From NCBI GenBank assembly GCA_002284615.2, contig MU069844.1, positions 214,202 to 224,961 on the forward strand: DNA of 10,760 bases, given 5' to 3'. The DNA is from Dunaliella salina (lineage: Eukaryota > Chlorophyta > Chlorophyceae > Chlamydomonadales > Dunaliellaceae). The first letter of the stretch is position 1. Each line of letters opens with the position of its first letter. Shown piece after piece: positions 7,780 through 10,760 of the stretch. The position numbers were made by a program, and so were the translations under genes. Under the pieces are notes generated by a model that was not told the origin of the DNA, searched no databases, and saw only the letters and a program-made list of their open reading frames with translations.

Positions 7780-8430
7780 CTGTTCGCCCTGCGCCACATC
7801 ATCCGCCTCTGTGCTCTTAGCAGTCCTCCATGGCCCCCCTATGCTATCCCTCGCCAGACTCGCTTCTTGGGCAGTACCATTGGGCCTCGTGGTTTGGGCA
7901 GCACCGACCCCACTGCCTACGGGCTCCTCCTCAATCTCTGATGTGTGTGACCCCGCTTTCCAAGCCCCCCCGATGCTACCCCTGGCCAAACTATCCCCTC
8001 GGGTGCTGCCATTCTCTCGGATGGTGCTGTCCAGGCCGGCAGCGGCACCTGCGGGCCCGTCCTCTTCCTCAATCTCTGAATGCCCGCCCGCCTTCCAAGC
8101 ACCCCCAATGCTGCCCCTCGCCAGACTGCCCCCTGCAGGCTCGCCCTCTGGCGGTGCGTCTCTGATGGTGCATTCTGTTGCTGTACCATTTGCAGCCCTG
8201 CTTTCGCCCTCGCCACCTCCCATCGACACGCCCTCCTTCCAAGCGCCCCCCACACTACCCCTGGCCAAGCTGCCTTGCTTGCCGCTGCTGCTGTCTCTGA
8301 TGGGCAGGTTTGGTCTGATTTGGCTTCGGATGGCTGGGGTTGAGCCCAAGTATCCGGCCGCCTCCTCGCCAGCGCCCTCCCAGCTGCAAATCAGTGCCCC
8401 CAGAAGGATGTAGCCTGCTTCCCGCTCGGA

Positions 8431-8434
<4 letters not shown>
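7780..8434 (-). CDS. Large exon: ARM helix pair followed by four-copy low-complexity repeat
   Basis: A 655-nt minus-strand exon. The acceptor is the CAG at the end of a (CA)31 tract (ending 8435); the donor is CAG|GTATGC at 7779. One leading nt completes the AA overhang of exon 9450-9377 (Lys), followed by 218 codons. Residues 1-31 (REAGYILLGALICSWEG then AGEEAAGYLGS) look like ARM helices 2 and 3. Residues ~44-206 hold four units of 44-48 residues: T/P-I/T-R-[DEP], a short spacer, SLARGSIGGAWKAG, then (in two units) an acidic SEIEEE stretch. Trp is at 65, 113, 158 and 202; the last unit reads SLARDSIGGPWRTA. The core is conserved while spacers drift, as in a selected linear motif in a disordered region. 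A second acceptor (ATTTGCAG, ending 8384) would remove residues 1-17. Function unknown. Confidence 0.7.
7816..8304 (-). repeat. Coding tandem repeat, four units of 132-144 nt
   Basis: This is the DNA behind the four TIRD...SLARGSIGGAWKAG protein units. Unit starts fall at exon residues 44, 89, 137 and 181, that is steps of 45, 48 and 44 codons. All length changes are whole codons and no stop or frameshift occurs, unlike the intronic arrays elsewhere in the window. Confidence 0.8.

Positions 8435-8435
<1 letters not shown>

Positions 8436-8497
<62 letters not shown>
8436..8497. repeat. (TG)31 microsatellite at a splice acceptor
   Basis: A 62-bp TG tract. In transcript sense it is (CA)31 ending directly in the CAG|G acceptor of exon 8434-7780, taking the place of a pyrimidine tract. 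Confidence 0.97.
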
Positions 8498-8498
<1 letters not shown>

Positions 8499-9376
8499 CA
8501 GCAGTTCACCTGCGAGCACTTGGCTCTCCGTTGACCGCAAGTCATTGCCGCCAAACAGCCAAGCTATTTAGGGAGTGCCTCCAATCATGTTTGAAATTGC
8601 ATTTGTACATTAAAATTTGACCTTCCGCCACAGATGAAGACCCCTTCATTCAAACTTTTAGTCACAGCGCAGCACCACAAACTTTTTCCCCGGCCCCCCC
8701 TTGATGCGCGATCTTTCTGGTGCAGCAGCAATATGACATCAATGTCAATGGGGGTGAGCAAGCTGAGGAGGCGCCCTAGACAATGCTCTGGAGCTCGGTC
8801 AAACCTTCGTTTGGGCCAACCAGCGCACCCCGTTCCCATGTAATAGTCCAGATATAGAATTATGATTGACAATTCTAGCTCCACGGAACCACCAAGGGTG
8901 ACCCTATCTCGAAAAACTTTTGCAGTCCTCTGTGCTGCATGCACATGAGCTTTCCACACTCTGCAAGGCTGTCTAACAAAAAAATTCATCAGGGGAGTCC
9001 AAATCTCAGAGCCTGGAGTGCAGTGAGTGGGCCACAGTGCCCTAGTGTGAGCAGAGATGTGAAACTGGTAAACCGTAGGGCTTGGCCCCTGAGCCTCTGA
9101 AAGGGGGCTACGCCAAAATATGGTGCTTTGAAGGCCATACAGGTCACGCACCTAGTGCACCTTGGGCAGTGTGAGGTGCTTTTGCCAAAGGTGCTTTTAC
9201 AGCTAAGCTGCAGGTCATTGCCACCTACCAACTGGGACTGCGAGGTGCTCCTGCAGTGATGCTGCAGGTGATCACAGGGAACAGGGCATAGCAAGGCGCG
9301 GCCACAGCTGGAGGCTACAAACTCCAAACAAATCAAGAAAATACACCTGGAGGCTCTGCTGAACTTGGTGACTTAC
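8498..9376. other. Intron with a 188-codon open frame of unknown origin
   Basis: This is most of the 942-nt intron between exons 9450-9377 and 8434-7780. It is non-tandem and unlike the ARM exons in composition. On the minus strand 9151-8585 is stop-free from stop to stop (it begins GTG; the first ATG is about 54 codons in) and encodes a Leu/Ile/Arg-rich peptide (including SLLTPIDIDVILLLHQKD). No family is recognised. It may be a fragment of a dispersed transposable element. On the plus strand 9184-9520 has coding-like frames interrupted by TAG. Confidence 0.35.
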
Positions 9377-9450
9377 TTTATCAGAGTGCCCTGGCTGGTA
9401 GGGGAGAGGAGGCTCAGAGGCACCAGGCGAACGCATTGCAGCAGGCGCAG
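9377..9450 (-). CDS. 74-nt exon of ARM-like gene (helix 1)
   Basis: On the minus strand a clean acceptor CTTCCTTTCAG (ending 9451) and a donor AAA|GTAAGT (9376-9371) bound 24 codons plus AA, phase 0 to phase 2. The peptide LRLLQCVRLVPLSLLSPTSQ plus GTLI is Leu-rich with strong CTG/CTC use. After exon 9701-9621 (ending MRFGLI) it gives a typical helix 1, GLI-LRLLQ. The AA overhang plus G of exon 8434-7780 forms Lys in frame. The plus strand also has an open frame here (AELGDLLYQSALAG), but its Q/A-rich text is what antisense of CTG/GCN codons produces, and it lacks comparable splice sites. Confidence 0.6.
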
Positions 9451-9620
9451 CTGAAAGGAAGCTGCATCAGCAGCTACTGCACCTGGCCAGGGCAGAATGA
9501 GTGATACAAATTCAAAAAGAATGAGTTTTTAACCGCAGCACAACACTCCCTGTCTGTATACACAAGTTTGGATGTTTGTGGGAGTCAAGCAGTAAGGATC
9601 TACCTTTGTCCATGGATTAC

Positions 9621-9701
9621 AATCAGCCCAAAGCGCATGAGGTAGGCTGCGTGAGGATCTTGGCTGAACAAGCGCAGCAGACTTGACCTTAGAACCAGAA
9701 C
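9621..9701 (-). CDS. 81-nt exon of ARM-like gene (helix 2 and helix 3)
   Basis: On the minus strand the acceptor ACAAGCAG (ending 9702) precedes 27 codons, phase 0 to 0: VLVLRSSLLRLFSQ then DPHAAYLMRFGLI. The helix-break-helix-Gly pattern matches the blocks in exons 6181-6108 and 90-1. The donor chosen is ATT|GTAATC (9620) because it keeps phase with exon 9450-9377. A stronger-looking donor, CAAAG|GTAGAT, 15 nt later would leave 2 nt and run exon 9450-9377 into a stop. The frame is also open about 16 codons upstream of the acceptor, through FCLLVFDKQ, so the 5' boundary is uncertain. Confidence 0.6.
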
Positions 9702-9976
9702 CTGCTTGTCAAAGACAAGGAGGCAGAATGCACAGGAGAAAAACGCAACTTAAGCTAGCTCTTGAATTGCTGCATGCAGAGAAATGCATGGCAAATTGCA
9801 CACACACACACACATGATGCTCACACTGCAAGTCATAGCAATCCATTTTTCTCTCAGCTCACACACACACACACANGTGTGCGTGCGTGCGTGCGTGCGT
9901 GCGTGTGTGTTTGCGTGTGCGACCAGTTGCGCCTCCTCAAAGGTGCATGTGGCAATTCAGGAACTGTGAGAACCAC
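9702..9976. other. Intron with short microsatellites and an assembly N
   Basis: It contains (CA)8 at 9799-9814, an AC tract at 9860-9875, one N at 9876, then GTGT and a GCGT tetranucleotide run (about 9881-9905). The switch from AC to GT exactly at the N suggests a collapsed or misjoined repeat. No exon could be placed here, although the ARM pattern expects a helix 1 between the flanking exons. Confidence 0.7.
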
Positions 9977-10203
9977 CAGCGGTCGCCAGAAACACAATTG
10001 CGCAACAGTTGTGAGCTGATGGTGCAAAAGTGCAGCACGGATAGACTTATGACGAGACGCTCATGATAGCTTGCCCCGCCTGCTTGTGGACCTTCAGTCT
10101 GCCCCTGACGCATCTTGGCCAACTCACTTGCCCAAACAATGGCAGACATGGCAGGTAAGCCAGACTCGCAAACAGCAACCAGTGCCTCTCTTCCCTCCCT
10201 TGC
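9977..10203 (-). CDS. Exon of ARM-like gene (helix 3, helix 1, long loop, helices 2-3)
   Basis: On the minus strand, after acceptor GGTGCAG (ending 10204), 75 codons plus 2 nt are open. They read helix 3 (REALVAVCESG), helix 1 (LPAMSAIVWASELAKMRQ), a Gly/Gln-rich loop (GQTEGPQAGGAS), helix 2 (ERLVISLSVLHFCTIS) and helix 3 (SQLLRNCVSGD). This is a complete ARM-type repeat of about 58 residues. The donor, CTG|GTGGTT at 9976, is weak. An internal donor-like AA|GTGAGT near 10127 would cut the exon short and destroy the repeat, so it was not used. The acceptor lacks a pyrimidine tract and the upstream exon was not identified. Confidence 0.6.
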
Positions 10204-10549
10204 CTGCACCCCTTACTACTTTAACATCAAAATCCTTTCCTTGCTTTCTTGCATACCTTGCAGCAATATCCTTCTCTGTGCCACAACAAGCCCTTGCCTG
10301 CGTCCGCCCCCTTGCCTGCACCCTGCGCCTCCAATCAACCTCCACCATTACCCCCTGCTTCTCCCTGCATCTTCCTGCATCCTGCACTGCCCTGCATGTC
10401 GACACATCTCCTGCATCTGCCGGCATTCTCCTCCTGCATCGCCTTGCATGTCTATGCATTTTCCTGCACCTTCAGAGACGTCTGAGGACACCCCTGGAAA
10501 CAGTAACCACCAATGACTGTGTGACCATCACACTGTGATTGGTATGGGA
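10204..10549. other. Upstream intron or 5' region, pyrimidine-rich CCTGCAT-type repeats
   Basis: From about 10285 to 10470 the plus strand is a loose, irregular repetition of CCTGCAT/CCTGC words in C/T-rich text; the gene strand is purine-rich with GATGCAGG. A donor-like GCAAG|GTATGC sits at about 10259 on the minus strand, preceded by a short open stretch ending WHREGYCCK whose phase would fit exon 10203-9977. It has no ARM-like helix and was not called. Confidence 0.5.
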
Positions 10550-10760
10550 ACTACCCTTGTTGGCAACTGATCCCTTGATGGCAACTGATCCCTTGTTGAC
10601 AACTGATCCCATAATCCAGTAACTACCTTCGTTGACAACTGATCCCTTGTTGACAACTGATCCCATAATCCAGTAACTACCCTTGTTGGCAACTGATCCC
10701 TTGTTAGCAACTAATCCCATAATCCAGTAACTACCTTTGTTGACAACTGATCCCTTGTTG
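10550..10760. repeat. 18-bp tandem repeat with 54-bp or longer higher-order pattern (runs off right edge)
   Basis: Two 18-bp monomer types alternate: A, TTGTTGACAACTGATCCC, and B, ATAATCCAGTAACTACCC. The order is mainly A-A-B, giving a 54-bp higher-order unit. On the minus strand it is open from the window edge to a TGA at 10474-10472 and encodes hexapeptides GSVVNK and GSYWIM. Since 18 is a multiple of three, an open frame is expected once a monomer lacks stops, so coding is not assumed. Confidence 0.9.

Noticed and set aside
7772..8413. 213-codon Pro/Leu/Ser-rich frame on the plus strand
   Set aside because: It is the antisense of the large minus-strand exon. The repeat core is conserved as a clean peptide on the minus strand and spacer indels are codon-sized there; no good plus-strand splice sites were seen.
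9184..9520. Plus-strand coding-like frame with AKLQVIATYQLGLRG and a later helical part
   Set aside because: An in-frame TAG near 9288 interrupts it, no adequate intron removes the stop, and the later part overlaps a better minus-strand exon.
10071..10538. 155-codon Cys/Pro/Leu-rich frame on the plus strand
   Set aside because: It crosses the exon at 10203-9977 in antisense and then the CCTGCAT-type low-complexity stretch, which explains its composition. No family pattern.

Overview
The window reads as nuclear DNA of a eukaryote, most likely a chlorophyte green alga of the Dunaliella/Haematococcus kind. This rests on short GT-AG exons with CTG/GCC/CAG-rich codons, kilobase introns, and introns packed with minisatellites and (CA/GT)n tracts up to about 148 bp. 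The organism is inferred from style, not from any recognised marker gene. No bacterial gene, rRNA, tRNA, promoter, CRISPR array or intact transposon could be supported.

Main reading: most of the window is one split gene on the minus strand, transcribed from right to left, encoding an armadillo-like (ARM) alpha-solenoid protein. Exon candidates in transcription order are 10203-9977, 9701-9621, 9450-9377, 8434-7780, 6181-6108, 4314-4254, 2470-2423 and 90-1 (running off the left edge). From 9701 down to position 1, seven exons can be joined with compatible phases at all six junctions. The conceptual product alternates helix-1 segments with a recurring helix-2/helix-3 block ending in Gly. The large exon 8434-7780 finishes one such block and then carries four copies of a 44-48 residue repeat (core SLARGSIGGAWKAG), seemingly a disordered insertion in the solenoid. 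An alternative last exon at 7546-7490 would end the protein just after this insertion.

The introns are the other story. Several minisatellites contain copies of the gene's own exons and splice sites: a ~130-bp array at 2420-3135 repeats a 48-nt exon six times, and a 101-114-bp array at 6108-6415 repeats the 5' part of the 74-nt exon. Other arrays are plain intronic repeats: ~113 bp at 173-1205, 80 bp at 1722-1890, 188-bp higher-order at 3223-3598, 32 bp at 6671-6770, 15 bp at 7021-7116, 93 bp at 7200-7385, and 18 bp at 10550-10760. Two long tracts of opposite sense, (GT)74 at 1333-1480 and (AC)73 at 4405-4550, flank the exon array and could pair in the pre-mRNA. A single N at 9876, between (CA)n and (GT)n, marks a probable assembly gap near an apparently missing helix.

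The gene model is manual. Exon boundaries are inferred from splice consensus, phase and protein character, and no homology search or transcript data could be used.
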